A stretch of 64,000 nt of DNA. Origin: Sphingopyxis sp. H050. GTDB lineage: Bacteria; Pseudomonadota; Alphaproteobacteria; Sphingomonadales; Sphingomonadaceae. The notes beneath the pieces are model-generated. The model was not told the origin of the DNA. It worked only from the letters and a program-made list of their open reading frames with translations, and did not search any database. The number at the start of each line of letters is the position of its first letter. Positions within the stretch are counted from its first letter, which is position 1. Location: the NCBI RefSeq assembly GCF_001468265.1, contig NZ_LNRZ01000005.1, positions 310,001-374,000 of the forward strand, written 5' to 3'. A program made the position numbers and the translations under genes. This document shows, piece after piece, positions 1 through 8,379 of this stretch.

Positions 1-514
1 GGGGGATATGGACGGTCAGCGGCACGACGCGCAATTTCGGCCCCGCCAGCATCATTACCGCATTGGTCGCGGTGACGCCGCAGCGCTCGGCGATGAATTC
101 GGTCTGCCCCGGATGCGTATAGCCGATGCCGTGCAGCGCGTGCTTCGAGACGGGGCCGGTGACGAGCGCGCAGCTTGCGCCGTTCCGTGTCAGCCCGATG
201 CCGGTTTCGAGCGCGTGGAGCGCGCAGGTTGCGCCTGCCTGCGTCGGACTCCCGGGGGTCAGCGGCCCGCTGTCTTCCAGATGCCAGACGGGCAGCGCGG
301 TGTCGAAGACGCGCGCCGCCTCGTCCATGTCGGCGATGCGACGGTACGGGCCGTCCCAAACGGCCTCGATCGCCGCGGCGTCGCCGACGACGACGAAAGG
401 CGGCAGGTCGTGCTGATGGCGCGCCGCCCAAGCGAGCGCGGCCACCTCTGGTCCGACCCCCGCCGGGTCCCCCATGGTGACCGCGATCGGGTGTCGTTGA
501 CTAGGACCGGACAT
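1..514 (-). CDS. pdxA: 4-hydroxythreonine-4-phosphate dehydrogenase PdxA, N-terminal part (cut by window edge)
   Basis: PdxA oxidises and decarboxylates 4-phosphohydroxy-L-threonine in the DXP-dependent pyridoxal-phosphate pathway (cytosol). Reading the minus strand from the ATG at 514 gives about 171 residues before the window ends. Visible family marks are VTMGDPAGVGPE near residue 12, a VTGPVSK block near 117, and LRVVPLTVHIP at the cut end. The block usually written GHTE reads GQTE here, so a substrate-contact His appears to be Gln. The gene starts 6 bp after the surA stop, and lptD-surA-pdxA is a conserved proteobacterial order, so it is probably co-transcribed. The C-terminal half is outside the window. 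Confidence 0.9.
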   Translation of the reverse strand, partial: MSGPSQRHPIAVTMGDPAGVGPEVAALAWAARHQHDLPPFVVVGDAAAIEAVWDGPYRRIADMDEAARVFDTALPVWHLEDSGPLTPGSPTQAGATCALHALETGIGLTRNGASCALVTGPVSKHALHGIGYTHPGQTEFIAERCGVTATNAVMMLAGPKLRVVPLTVHIP

Positions 515-520
515 CAGCGA

Positions 521-1861
521 TCAGCTATATTCGATCACCGCGTCGCGGCGCAGGTCGCGCAGATATCGCTGGGCCCGCTTGCTGACCTTTTCCTCGAGCA
601 GGCGGTTTTCGATCTCCTGCAAATCGGGGGCGGTCGCCGTCTGCGGCATCTCGCGGCCACAGAGCACCAGCACGCTGATGCCTTCGCTCGCGGCGCCGAA
701 GGGCTGGGTCGTCTGGCCGATCTGCATATTGGCGAGCGTTGCCTGCAGCGGCCCGGGCAGGCCGCGCATCGCGATATTGTCGCGCGCGACGATGTTGGCG
801 CCCAGGCTGGCGGCGACTTCGTCGGCGGCGCCGCAACCGGCGATCGAGCGCGTTGCTTCGGCGAATTTACCGGCCAGTTCGGTCGCTTTCGCTTCGGTCG
901 TCCCCGGCGCGAAATCCAGCGAAATCTGCTTCAGGCTCAGCACCGCGTCGCGCGGATCGGCGGTCAGCACCTGACGCCGGTCGATCATCAGGATGATCGA
1001 CACGCCGCCGGGAACCTCGACGGGGCCGACGAGCTGGCCGGGCGCCATGCCGACGGCGGCTTCGGCGATCGACTGGGGTAGCTGTCCCGCCTTCACCCAG
1101 CCCAGGTCGCCGCCGACGACGGCGGTCGACGCCTCTGAAAACTGGCGCGCATAGGCGGCGAAGCTGCCGCCGGCCTGTAGCGCCTGTATGATCTTGCGCG
1201 CATTTTCAACGATCGCGGCGGCATTGTCGGGGGTCGCCGACAGATAGATTTCGCCGAGATGGAATTCGTCCTGGCCCTTGGCGTCGTTCATCCGCTTGAC
1301 CACCGCCTCGACCTCTTCGGTCGATACGTTGGTCGTCGACTGGATATTGCGCGACATCAGGCGGTCCCACGCGAATTCGCCGCGGATCTGCTGCTTCACC
1401 GCGGCGGACGACGATCCTTTGGAGGCCAGATACTGGTTGAACTGATCGGGGGTCTGCTTGAAGCGCGCGGCGAGACGGGCGTACTGCTCGTTGACGATAT
1501 TCTCGTCGATCTCGATCTTGGCGTCCTTCGCTGCCTGAATCTGGAGCTTTTCGTCGATCAGGTTGCTGAACACCTGGTTGCGCAGCCGCGCCACTTCCTC
1601 GGGCGGCAGTTCGACATTGTTGTTCGCGATGCGGATCAGCGCCATGCGCTGTTCGATGTCGGTGGCGGTAATGATTTCGCCGTTGACCGTCGCCGAGGGG
1701 CGATAGACGTTGGCTTTCTGATCGCCATATAGCTGGACGTTGCCCGGAATGTTCAGGCTGGTGGTCGGCACTTCATTGTCGCTGACGGTCTGCGCCAGCA
1801 CCGGCGTCACGCCTGCGGCAGCGACGGCGATCAGCCCGATCATGGTCGAAAATCTGGTCAT
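521..1861 (-). CDS. surA: Periplasmic chaperone / peptidyl-prolyl isomerase SurA
   Basis: SurA escorts unfolded outer-membrane beta-barrel proteins through the periplasm. The 446-residue protein starts with a signal peptide (cleavage near ALAQ, about residue 23). A SurA N-terminal chaperone domain follows (about 55-180, with NLIDEKLQIQAA), then a parvulin rotamase domain (about 205-300, with GGDLGWVKAGQLP and VGPVEVPGG). The C-terminal stretch resembles a second, degenerate parvulin repeat (GLPGPLQATLANMQIGQ). It sits between lptD upstream and pdxA downstream on the same strand. LptD is a classical SurA client, so the arrangement fits its role. Confidence 0.93.
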   Translation of the reverse strand: MTRFSTMIGLIAVAAAGVTPVLAQTVSDNEVPTTSLNIPGNVQLYGDQKANVYRPSATVNGEIITATDIEQRMALIRIANNNVELPPEEVARLRNQVFSNLIDEKLQIQAAKDAKIEIDENIVNEQYARLAARFKQTPDQFNQYLASKGSSSAAVKQQIRGEFAWDRLMSRNIQSTTNVSTEEVEAVVKRMNDAKGQDEFHLGEIYLSATPDNAAAIVENARKIIQALQAGGSFAAYARQFSEASTAVVGGDLGWVKAGQLPQSIAEAAVGMAPGQLVGPVEVPGGVSIILMIDRRQVLTADPRDAVLSLKQISLDFAPGTTEAKATELAGKFAEATRSIAGCGAADEVAASLGANIVARDNIAMRGLPGPLQATLANMQIGQTTQPFGAASEGISVLVLCGREMPQTATAPDLQEIENRLLEEKVSKRAQRYLRDLRRDAVIEYS

Positions 1862-1996
1862 TGCGATCCTATTCGAGAAATTCCGGCCCGCTCCGTATCA
1901 GCGGACGTGCCCGGTGGTCCAGTGCAATCGCGTCGATGCACATCATAACCGCCGCCGGATAGCGGGTCCACGCTGAACGCAGGCTGAGCGGGGGGA

Positions 1997-4306
1997 TCAG
2001 AATCCCAGGTTGCGGAACGCGATGCGGAACGAGAAGCTGTTGCCTCGCTTGGCGTCGCCGGTGTCGATATAGTCGCGGCGCCAGGTGAAGGCGATCGACA
2101 GGCATTCGTCGTCATAGGCAACGCCCAGGCGGTTGCGAATCGGATCGAACCCGTCGCCAAGGAAGCCCTGCGGATTGTCATTCTTGCTCGTCAGATCGAC
2201 GACCGCCGAGCCGAAGATAGACCAGTGCTTCGCAAAGGCGACGCGCCCGCCGACGCGCACTTCCTCGCGGTCCTGCAGGTCCTCGCCGAGCAGCAATATG
2301 TCGCGGTTGAGCCGCGAATACCCGATCATCGCATAGGTGGACCGGCTGCCGACCGTCGCGTCAATCTCGTTGCGGCGCACCGCTAGATCGTCCTTGTCGA
2401 GGCGGAAGCGGTGCGTCAGGCGCAGGAAATCCTTGTAGGCGACGGTGGTGCGCCCGACGATGTCCGACGTCCGGTCGGTCAGGCCGGTGCCGTCGGGGAA
2501 GAGGCTGGGCTTGTTCGACAGGCGATAGCTTTGGCCGACCACCGAGCTGATGTTGAAGCCCGGCCGGCTATAGTTCCATTCAAGGCCATAGGTGATGCGC
2601 GCGCCGTCCTCGAACCGGTCGTAGCCGGCAAAGCGGTTGATCGCGAACAGGTTGCTGTCCTCAAGGTCGAAGGCGCGGCTGTCCTCGTTCGGGATGTCGA
2701 GATTCTTGAGCGGCGGCGTGGCGACGATCTGGACGCGCGGGGTCAGCGTTTGCGTGCCGCCGGCGAATTCGCCGATGAACGGCCAGCGCATGTCGGCGGC
2801 GATCGCAGCGATTCCGCGGCCTTCCCAGCCCGATTTTCCCCGATATCCGGGGATTGCGGTCAAAAGATTTTCGTCGCTGTGATAGACGTCGCCGCGGACC
2901 ATCGCGGTCAGCACGACTTCCTGCCCCAGCCCGGTCAGCCGGCGGAGATCCCAACGCGCGCCGGCGAAGGCGCGCTGGGTATCCTGACCCGCCGTGCGGG
3001 CGATCGCGAGCGTATTGAGCTGAAGCTCGATCTGGCCGCCAAGCAGCGGATCGGCGAGGCGCTGGCGATAGTCGATGATCGGTAGCGCAATCGGCTGTTG
3101 CCCCTGGACGTCGTTGGCCCGCAGCGTCTGCGTCGCCCAGCCGGCGATCGAGAGATAGCTCTGCCCGCCGATCCGCTCGATCTCGAAGGTCGAGCGCAGT
3201 CGGTCGTCGCGGCTGATGTCGTAACGCCGCATGAAGGTGCGGTCGGTGGTGATGCGGCCCGAATAGCTGAGGCTCCAGCGCGGCGAGAACTGGAACTTGC
3301 CCGCGCTTTCGAGATAGCCGCGGAACTGCCGGTTGGGGTCGATCACCTGGCCCGACACCGGCACGACCGCGCTGTGCGTCGCGAAGCCGTTGATGCGGAA
3401 CGACCCGATGTCGGTCAGCGCGCGGAATTCGCCTTCGACCATCGGCGCCGAGCTGGTGTAGAGATGCGGCGTGATCGTGATGTCGCGGTCGGACGCGAGG
3501 CGCAGATAATAGGGAATGGCAATCTCGAAGCCGTTGGTCCGGTCGAGCCGGATTTCGGGGACGAGCAAGCCGCTGCCCGCCTCGCTGTTCGCGGGATGGC
3601 TGAGGCCCGGGAGCGGGATCAGCGGCAGCCCGAAAAGCTCGATCCGCGCGCCCTTGTACTTCACCTTGTTCTTGGCGCGGTCATAGATGACGCGGACGGC
3701 GCGGACCTGCCAGCTGGGGTTCTTGGGGCAACCGCTGTCGTCCGCCACCGGGCAGGGGGTGTAGGCGGCGTTCTCCAGCTCGATATTGCCATTGTCGAAG
3801 CGCGTGCCCTTTACGGCGGCGAGGCGCGCGCCATTGTCGAGCACGACGAGCATATTGTTGATCACCCCGTCGCGCAGGCTGTCGGTCAGCACCACGCGGT
3901 CGCCATAGGCCGTGTCGCCCTCGGGATTCTTGATCGCGACGCCGCCCTCGGCGACCACTTCGCCGGTCTTGCGGTTCCACGTCACCTTGTCCGCGCGCAT
4001 CTCGATCGCGTCGCGGTTCATTTCGACATTGCCCTCGGCCACGACGACTTCGGCGTCGCTGTCGTAATTCAGATTGTCGGCGGCAAAGCCGACCTGGTCG
4101 TCGGTGGCGGGGACGGGGGCGGTGTTGGTGTCAGGCGGAACGTCGCGGTCGAGCAGGTCCGGGGCGGTCGCGGGCGCCGGAACGACCGGCGGTTCGACCG
4201 TCTGCTGCGCCGCGACGGGACAGGCCATCAACGCCGCGCCGCTCGCGGTCGCAAGCCACAGGGAGCGCGCCCGCGTTGCATGGTGTTGGAACAAAGCCCA
4301 GCTCAT
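1997..4306 (-). CDS. lptD: LPS-assembly outer-membrane protein LptD
   Basis: LptD is the outer-membrane beta-barrel that, with LptE, inserts lipopolysaccharide into the outer leaflet. The 769-residue product has a signal peptide ending around ACPVAAQ. An OstA/LptA-like jellyroll follows (about 60-190, with NLNYDSDAEVVVAEGNVEM), then a long beta-rich barrel domain ending in FRIAFRNLGF with a terminal aromatic residue, as in barrel proteins. A Cys pair (CPVADDSGCP) lies after the jellyroll. I chose ATG 4306; an in-frame GTG at 4324 would add six residues. The 135 bp between this gene and surA hold nothing I can assign. The gene is divergent from pepA across about 130 bp. Confidence 0.92.
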   Translation of the reverse strand: MSWALFQHHATRARSLWLATASGAALMACPVAAQQTVEPPVVPAPATAPDLLDRDVPPDTNTAPVPATDDQVGFAADNLNYDSDAEVVVAEGNVEMNRDAIEMRADKVTWNRKTGEVVAEGGVAIKNPEGDTAYGDRVVLTDSLRDGVINNMLVVLDNGARLAAVKGTRFDNGNIELENAAYTPCPVADDSGCPKNPSWQVRAVRVIYDRAKNKVKYKGARIELFGLPLIPLPGLSHPANSEAGSGLLVPEIRLDRTNGFEIAIPYYLRLASDRDITITPHLYTSSAPMVEGEFRALTDIGSFRINGFATHSAVVPVSGQVIDPNRQFRGYLESAGKFQFSPRWSLSYSGRITTDRTFMRRYDISRDDRLRSTFEIERIGGQSYLSIAGWATQTLRANDVQGQQPIALPIIDYRQRLADPLLGGQIELQLNTLAIARTAGQDTQRAFAGARWDLRRLTGLGQEVVLTAMVRGDVYHSDENLLTAIPGYRGKSGWEGRGIAAIAADMRWPFIGEFAGGTQTLTPRVQIVATPPLKNLDIPNEDSRAFDLEDSNLFAINRFAGYDRFEDGARITYGLEWNYSRPGFNISSVVGQSYRLSNKPSLFPDGTGLTDRTSDIVGRTTVAYKDFLRLTHRFRLDKDDLAVRRNEIDATVGSRSTYAMIGYSRLNRDILLLGEDLQDREEVRVGGRVAFAKHWSIFGSAVVDLTSKNDNPQGFLGDGFDPIRNRLGVAYDDECLSIAFTWRRDYIDTGDAKRGNSFSFRIAFRNLGF

Positions 4307-4438
4307 TTGATATCTTTGTCCCACACCTTATCTTGCGTCCACCCGGACTGGACCGGCTGCTTTGTTTTTGCAACTCGCAGGCGAAACCCCTATCGGTCCG
4401 GCACGTTCCAATCAATCTCCGCATAAGAAAGTAATCGC

Positions 4439-5884
4439 ATGGACATCCAGTTTGTCGCGCAAATCGATGCGTCTGCCGACGTCGTCGCATTTCCGGTTCG
4501 CAAGGGCGAGGCGAGCGCGCTCGGGGCGCTGCTGGGCGCCGCCGCGAAGCAGGCGCGGTTCGAGGGCGCCGCCGGCGCGATCGCCGAGACCGCGGCGATC
4601 GACGGCGAGCAGGCGAAGCGGCTGCTGCTGGTCGGCATCGGCGAAGGCTCGGTCCATGATCTTGAGCGCGCCGGCGCGTCGCTCGTCGCGCGGCTCCAGA
4701 CCAGCGGCGTGACGAAAGTCCACGTCGATTTCGCCAGCGCCGGCCAGACCGACGAGGACGATGTGCTCGCCTTTGCGATGGGCGCGAAGCTCCGCAACTG
4801 GCGCATCGACACCTATCGCACGCGCCTCGCCGACAATGCCAAGTCGACGCTCCAGACGGTCGTCATCGCATCGCCCGCGGGCGATCTGTCGGCGCGCTGG
4901 GGCAGCTATTCGGCGGTCGCCGACGGCGTCGCGCTGACCCAGACGCTCGTCGCGGAGCCGCCGAACATCGTCTATCCCGAAACCTTCGTCGACCGCTGCC
5001 AGCATCTGGCCGACCTCGGCGTCGAACTCGAAGTGCTCGACGAACGCCAGATGAAGGCGCTCGGCATGGGCGCGCTGCTCGGCGTCGCGCAGGGCTCGAC
5101 GCGGCCGCCGCGGCTGCTCGCCATGCGCTGGAACGGCGGCACCCCGGGCGACGCGCCCGTCGTCTTCATCGGCAAGGGCGTGACCTTCGACACCGGCGGC
5201 ATCAGCATCAAGCCCGCCGCGGGCATGGACATGATGAAGTGGGACATGGGCGGCGCCGGCGCCGTGGCGGGCGCGATCAAGGCGATCGCCGGCCGCAAGG
5301 CGAAGGCGAACGTGGTCGGCGTCGTCGGCCTTGTCGAAAATATGCCCGACGGCAACGCGATGCGCCCCGGCGACATCGTCACCACCATGTCGGGCCAGAC
5401 CGTCGAGGTGCTCAACACCGACGCCGAGGGCCGCCTCGTCCTTTGCGACGCGATCACCTGGGCGCAAAAGGCCTATGACCCCAAGATCATCGTCGATCTC
5501 GCGACGCTGACCGGCGCGATGGTGATCTCGCTCGGCCACGAATATGCCGGCATCTTCGCCAATGACGACAAGCTGGCCGCCGATCTGATCGCGGCGGGCG
5601 AGGGGAGCAACAACAAGCTGTGGCGCTTCCCGCTGTCGCCCGCTTACGACAAGCTGATCGACAGCCCGATCGCCGACATCAAGAATGTCGGTCCGCGCGA
5701 AGGCGGTTCGATCACCGCGGCGCAGTTCCTGAAGCGCTTCGTCGGCGAAGGCGTCGCCTGGGCGCATCTCGACATTGCGGGCATGGCATGGGCCGACAAG
5801 GACGGCGCGGTCTATGGCAAGGGAGCGACCGGCTACGGCGTGCGCCTGCTCGACCGCTACATCGCCGACAACCACGAGGGTTGA
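4439..5884 (+). CDS. pepA: Leucyl aminopeptidase (M17, cytosolic)
   Basis: A two-metal M17 aminopeptidase that removes N-terminal residues from peptides in the cytosol. At 481 residues it has usual family length. The N-terminal half is the variable domain. The C-terminal catalytic domain shows the metal and active-site blocks KGVTFDTGGISIKPAAGMDM (about 245-264) and NTDAEGRLVLCDAI (about 325). It is divergent from lptD. The Pol III chi gene follows 16 bp downstream, a pepA-holC arrangement common in Proteobacteria, so the two are probably one transcript. Confidence 0.95.
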   Translation: MDIQFVAQIDASADVVAFPVRKGEASALGALLGAAAKQARFEGAAGAIAETAAIDGEQAKRLLLVGIGEGSVHDLERAGASLVARLQTSGVTKVHVDFASAGQTDEDDVLAFAMGAKLRNWRIDTYRTRLADNAKSTLQTVVIASPAGDLSARWGSYSAVADGVALTQTLVAEPPNIVYPETFVDRCQHLADLGVELEVLDERQMKALGMGALLGVAQGSTRPPRLLAMRWNGGTPGDAPVVFIGKGVTFDTGGISIKPAAGMDMMKWDMGGAGAVAGAIKAIAGRKAKANVVGVVGLVENMPDGNAMRPGDIVTTMSGQTVEVLNTDAEGRLVLCDAITWAQKAYDPKIIVDLATLTGAMVISLGHEYAGIFANDDKLAADLIAAGEGSNNKLWRFPLSPAYDKLIDSPIADIKNVGPREGGSITAAQFLKRFVGEGVAWAHLDIAGMAWADKDGAVYGKGATGYGVRLLDRYIADNHEG

Positions 5885-5900
5885 GCGAAGGGCGGGGAGC

Positions 5901-6350
5901 GTGGCGCGCGTCGACTTCTATCGGCTGACCCGCGACCCGGTCGAACGGGTGCTTCCCGCCATCGCGACGCGCATTCTCGGAAACGGCGACCGCTTGCTGG
6001 TGGTCGCTGCTTCGGCGATGCAGCGGCAGGCGATCGACGCGGCGCTGTGGACGCTGCAACCCGCGAGCTTCCTGCCCCACGGCAATGCCGGTTCGCCGGA
6101 CGAGGCGATCGAGCCGATCCTGCTTTCCGGCACGCTCGACCCGTCTCCGCCCAACGGCGCGAGCCATATCGCGCTCGCCGACGGCGAATGGCGCGAAGCG
6201 GCGCTGGCGTTCGAGCGCACCTTCCTCCTGTTCGACAACAGCCGCATCGACGACGCCCGCGCAACCTGGCGCTCGCTTGCGGCGCGCGACGATGTCGACA
6301 ACCGTTTCTGGAAGCAGGACGAAAGCGGCCGCTGGTCCGAAGGGCCCTAG
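5901..6350 (+). CDS. holC: DNA polymerase III chi subunit
   Basis: Chi links the clamp-loader complex to single-strand DNA-binding protein at the replication fork. The start is GTG 5901, placed by the GGGGAG ribosome site at 5894-5899 and by VDFYRLTRDPVERVLP, the usual chi N-terminus. The 149 residues include LPHGNAGSPDEAIEPILLS and the C-terminal ARDDVDNRFWKQDESGRW, both typical of chi. An upstream ATG in the same frame lies inside pepA and would give a longer product; I rejected it. The gene converges on the dioxygenase gene across a large palindrome. Confidence 0.9.
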   Translation: MARVDFYRLTRDPVERVLPAIATRILGNGDRLLVVAASAMQRQAIDAALWTLQPASFLPHGNAGSPDEAIEPILLSGTLDPSPPNGASHIALADGEWREAALAFERTFLLFDNSRIDDARATWRSLAARDDVDNRFWKQDESGRWSEGP

Positions 6351-6352
6351 CT

Positions 6353-6488
6353 TGTATCGGCATTCAGCCCATGGCGGGCTGCGCATGGCGATTTTACGGG
6401 CTTCCGGTGCTCACGTACCAAAGTGCGCCGCGCTCCGGGGCCCGTAAATTCATCATTTTCGGCTCCCCCTGAACTGAATGTCGATACG
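6353..6488. repeat. Large imperfect palindrome between convergent genes
   Basis: The outer arms TGTATCGGCATTCAG (6353-6367) and CTGAATGTCGATACG (6474-6488) are complementary except for one position. Inner arms TTTACGGGC (6393-6401) and GCCCGTAAA (6440-6448) pair perfectly, and the centre adds CACGTAC/GTGCGC-type pairing. It fills the whole gap between holC (+) and the dioxygenase gene (-). It probably acts as a bidirectional transcription stop, and may be a genome-wide repeat unit. Confidence 0.6.
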
Positions 6489-6490
6489 AG

Positions 6491-7135
6491 CTAGCCGTCC
6501 ATCATCACGACGTCCCAGCGATATTTCGCCGGCGTGTCGAGCTTGGCCAGCGCCGTATCGGCCCAGTCGCCGAGACCCTTGTAGAGCATATCGGCGGCGT
6601 TGGTCGCGGCATCGTCCGAAAAATACATCTGGGTGATCAGCCGTTGGCTCTTGCCATGGACGTCGAAATGGATGTGCGGCGTCCGTCGGCCGATCGGCGA
6701 GTCATAGGCGGCGGGCTTGATCGTCGTGATCCGCCAGTCACCGCCGGCGCCGGTGCGGATCCGCGCATACCCCTGAAAATCCGGGTCGAGCGGCGCCTTG
6801 GCGATGTCGTTGGCGTGCGCGTAGCGGCCGAGCGAATTGGCTTGCCAGACTTCGAGGATCGCGCCCCGCACCGGATTGCCGTGCCGGTCGAGCACGCGCC
6901 CGCTGACCTCGATCACATCGCCCGAGGCGCGTTTGGCGTGGCCCTTGATCCAGGTGAGATCAGCGTCTTCCTCGGCCAGCCTCTCGATCGGATAGAAGGG
7001 GCCAAGGTCGCCGAACGCCGTCGGGCGCAGCGGGGTCTCCGCGCCCTTCGCGCCGCTTGCCATCGCAGCCGCGGCCGCGAGCGCCGACCCCGCAAAGGCG
7101 CGGCGCGTCATTCCGTCGATGCGATCGTTCTGCAT
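6491..7135 (-). CDS. Tat-exported intradiol ring-cleavage dioxygenase (protocatechuate 3,4-dioxygenase-like)
   Basis: Non-haem Fe(III) dioxygenases of this fold open catechol-type rings between the hydroxyls. The 214-residue protein starts with MTRRAFAG at residues 9-16, a twin-arginine signal followed by an Ala-rich hydrophobic run, so export to the periplasm is likely. The core carries GPFYPIE, VSGRVLDRHGNPVRGAILEV (about 96-115), a candidate Tyr ligand in LGRYAHAND and the two-His block TPHIHFDVHG. The ATG at 7135 was chosen because the signal begins there; the reading frame stays open upstream into ndk but without family features. The substrate is unknown: the exported clade is not tied to the classical beta-ketoadipate operons, and no such genes are nearby. 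Confidence 0.85.
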   Translation of the reverse strand: MQNDRIDGMTRRAFAGSALAAAAAMASGAKGAETPLRPTAFGDLGPFYPIERLAEEDADLTWIKGHAKRASGDVIEVSGRVLDRHGNPVRGAILEVWQANSLGRYAHANDIAKAPLDPDFQGYARIRTGAGGDWRITTIKPAAYDSPIGRRTPHIHFDVHGKSQRLITQMYFSDDAATNAADMLYKGLGDWADTALAKLDTPAKYRWDVVMMDG

Positions 7136-7249
7136 GGCCCAACACTCCCCCTGTAGACCCGCACCGGAACATAGCATGGCTTGCGGCGGCACAAAAGCGC
7201 CGCTAGAGGCGCGCGCATCGCAGACCATAACAACACAGGAGCTTCCCCC

Positions 7250-7672
7250 ATGGCGGTCACCCGCACCTTCTCGATCATCAAGCCCGACGCCACGCGTCGC
7301 AACATCACCGGCGCCGTCACCAAGATGCTGGAAGACGCCGGCCTCCGCGTCGTCGCGTCGAAGCGCATCCACATGACCCGCGAACAGGCCGAGGGCTTTT
7401 ACGCGGTCCACAAGGAACGCCCCTTCTTCGGCGAACTCGTCGAATTCATGACCTCGGGCCCCGTCGTGGTGCAGGTGCTCGAAGGCGAGAATGCCATGCA
7501 GCGCAACCGCGACATCATGGGCGCGACCAACCCGGCGAACGCCGAGCCCGGCACGATCCGCAAGGAACTGGCCGAAAGCATCGAGGCGAACACCGTCCAT
7601 GGCTCGGACAGCGAGGAAAATGCGGCGATCGAGATCGCTTACTTCTTCAAGCCCGAAGAAATCGTCGGCTAA
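7250..7672 (+). CDS. ndk: Nucleoside diphosphate kinase
   Basis: Ndk balances nucleoside triphosphate pools by transferring the gamma-phosphate through a phospho-histidine. The 140-residue protein has standard family length. It begins [14 protein letters not shown] and carries the active-site His in NTVHGSDS near residue 117, with the [14 protein letters not shown] loop before it. Start ATG 7250 has AGGAG at 7237-7241. It is divergent from the dioxygenase gene across 114 bp and converges on the Imm11-like gene, overlapping its end by 4 bp. Confidence 0.97.
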   Translation: MAVTRTFSIIKPDATRRNITGAVTKMLEDAGLRVVASKRIHMTREQAEGFYAVHKERPFFGELVEFMTSGPVVVQVLEGENAMQRNRDIMGATNPANAEPGTIRKELAESIEANTVHGSDSEENAAIEIAYFFKPEEIVG

Positions 7673-8379
7673 GGCCGTTCTGCCTGCAGGCGCCGATACC
7701 AGGTGGTGGGAATGATATAGCGCGAACGGCGTTTCATTTCCGCCGCCGTCGGCCTTTGCAGAGGTGTAAACTGCGCACCGCGCAGTCCGGCCTTAATCCA
7801 GCCATCGACCAATATCTCATCCGCTACGAAACAGCGGATGTACCGGGAAAAGCGGAACGCGCGATGATCGTCGGGAAATCCGGCCATCAGGCGAATGTCG
7901 ATCAACTCCGATATCAGCGGATTGGTCGTTGTGTCTGGCGCTTCCGGGTTTCGTTCGGCATAGGTGATGAATTCGGATGCCTGCTCGTCGAAGTTCATGA
8001 CGAGCCGCGCAATATCCATCATCCAATAGGCCTCGAGCGCCTCTCCCTTGGCGCCCACCGTTTCGCATTCGACAAACTCGAAGGCGCTCGGATCGACGCT
8101 CAGCAAATGCTCGCGCGCGCGCGCCGAGACAAAATACGGCCCGTAGCCGTAAAAGTCCAAAAGCTGGCGGCGAGCATTCAGCCGCAGGCGCGGGCGTTCG
8201 AGCATTTCTGGAAGGCCGTAATAGCCCCGCAGGTCTGAGTTCGGCACGACATATAGATTGCGGCCGAGTTTGCTACTTTTGAACAGATCGTCCTCGTTCA
8301 ACAGGTCGTATCGCGTCGCATCGAGCGTCAAAGTATTCCTAAAGAGATAGAGCCGTCGATGCTCACCCGTCGGTACCAT
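7669..8379 (-). CDS. Imm11/DUF1629-family immunity-like protein, orphan
   Basis: No enzyme signature is visible. Over residues 75-230 the 236-residue product follows the layout of the Imm11 (DUF1629, Imm43) family: [20 protein letters not shown], then a Glu-rich EFVECETV strand, [17 protein letters not shown], and a C-terminal [15 protein letters not shown] with a helix and [10 protein letters not shown]. Family members are predicted to protect against polymorphic toxins. ATG 8379 shares one base with the purN-yjbR stop (TGATG), so translation is probably coupled. No toxin gene is visible in the neighbourhood. It could also be a housekeeping relative that keeps only the fold. Confidence 0.6.
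   Translation of the reverse strand: MVPTGEHRRLYLFRNTLTLDATRYDLLNEDDLFKSSKLGRNLYVVPNSDLRGYYGLPEMLERPRLRLNARRQLLDFYGYGPYFVSARAREHLLSVDPSAFEFVECETVGAKGEALEAYWMMDIARLVMNFDEQASEFITYAERNPEAPDTTTNPLISELIDIRLMAGFPDDHRAFRFSRYIRCFVADEILVDGWIKAGLRGAQFTPLQRPTAAEMKRRSRYIIPTTWYRRLQAERP

Noticed and set aside
7136-7600. N-terminal extension of the dioxygenase frame into ndk
   Set aside because: It would place the Tat signal in the middle of the protein and overlap ndk antisense.
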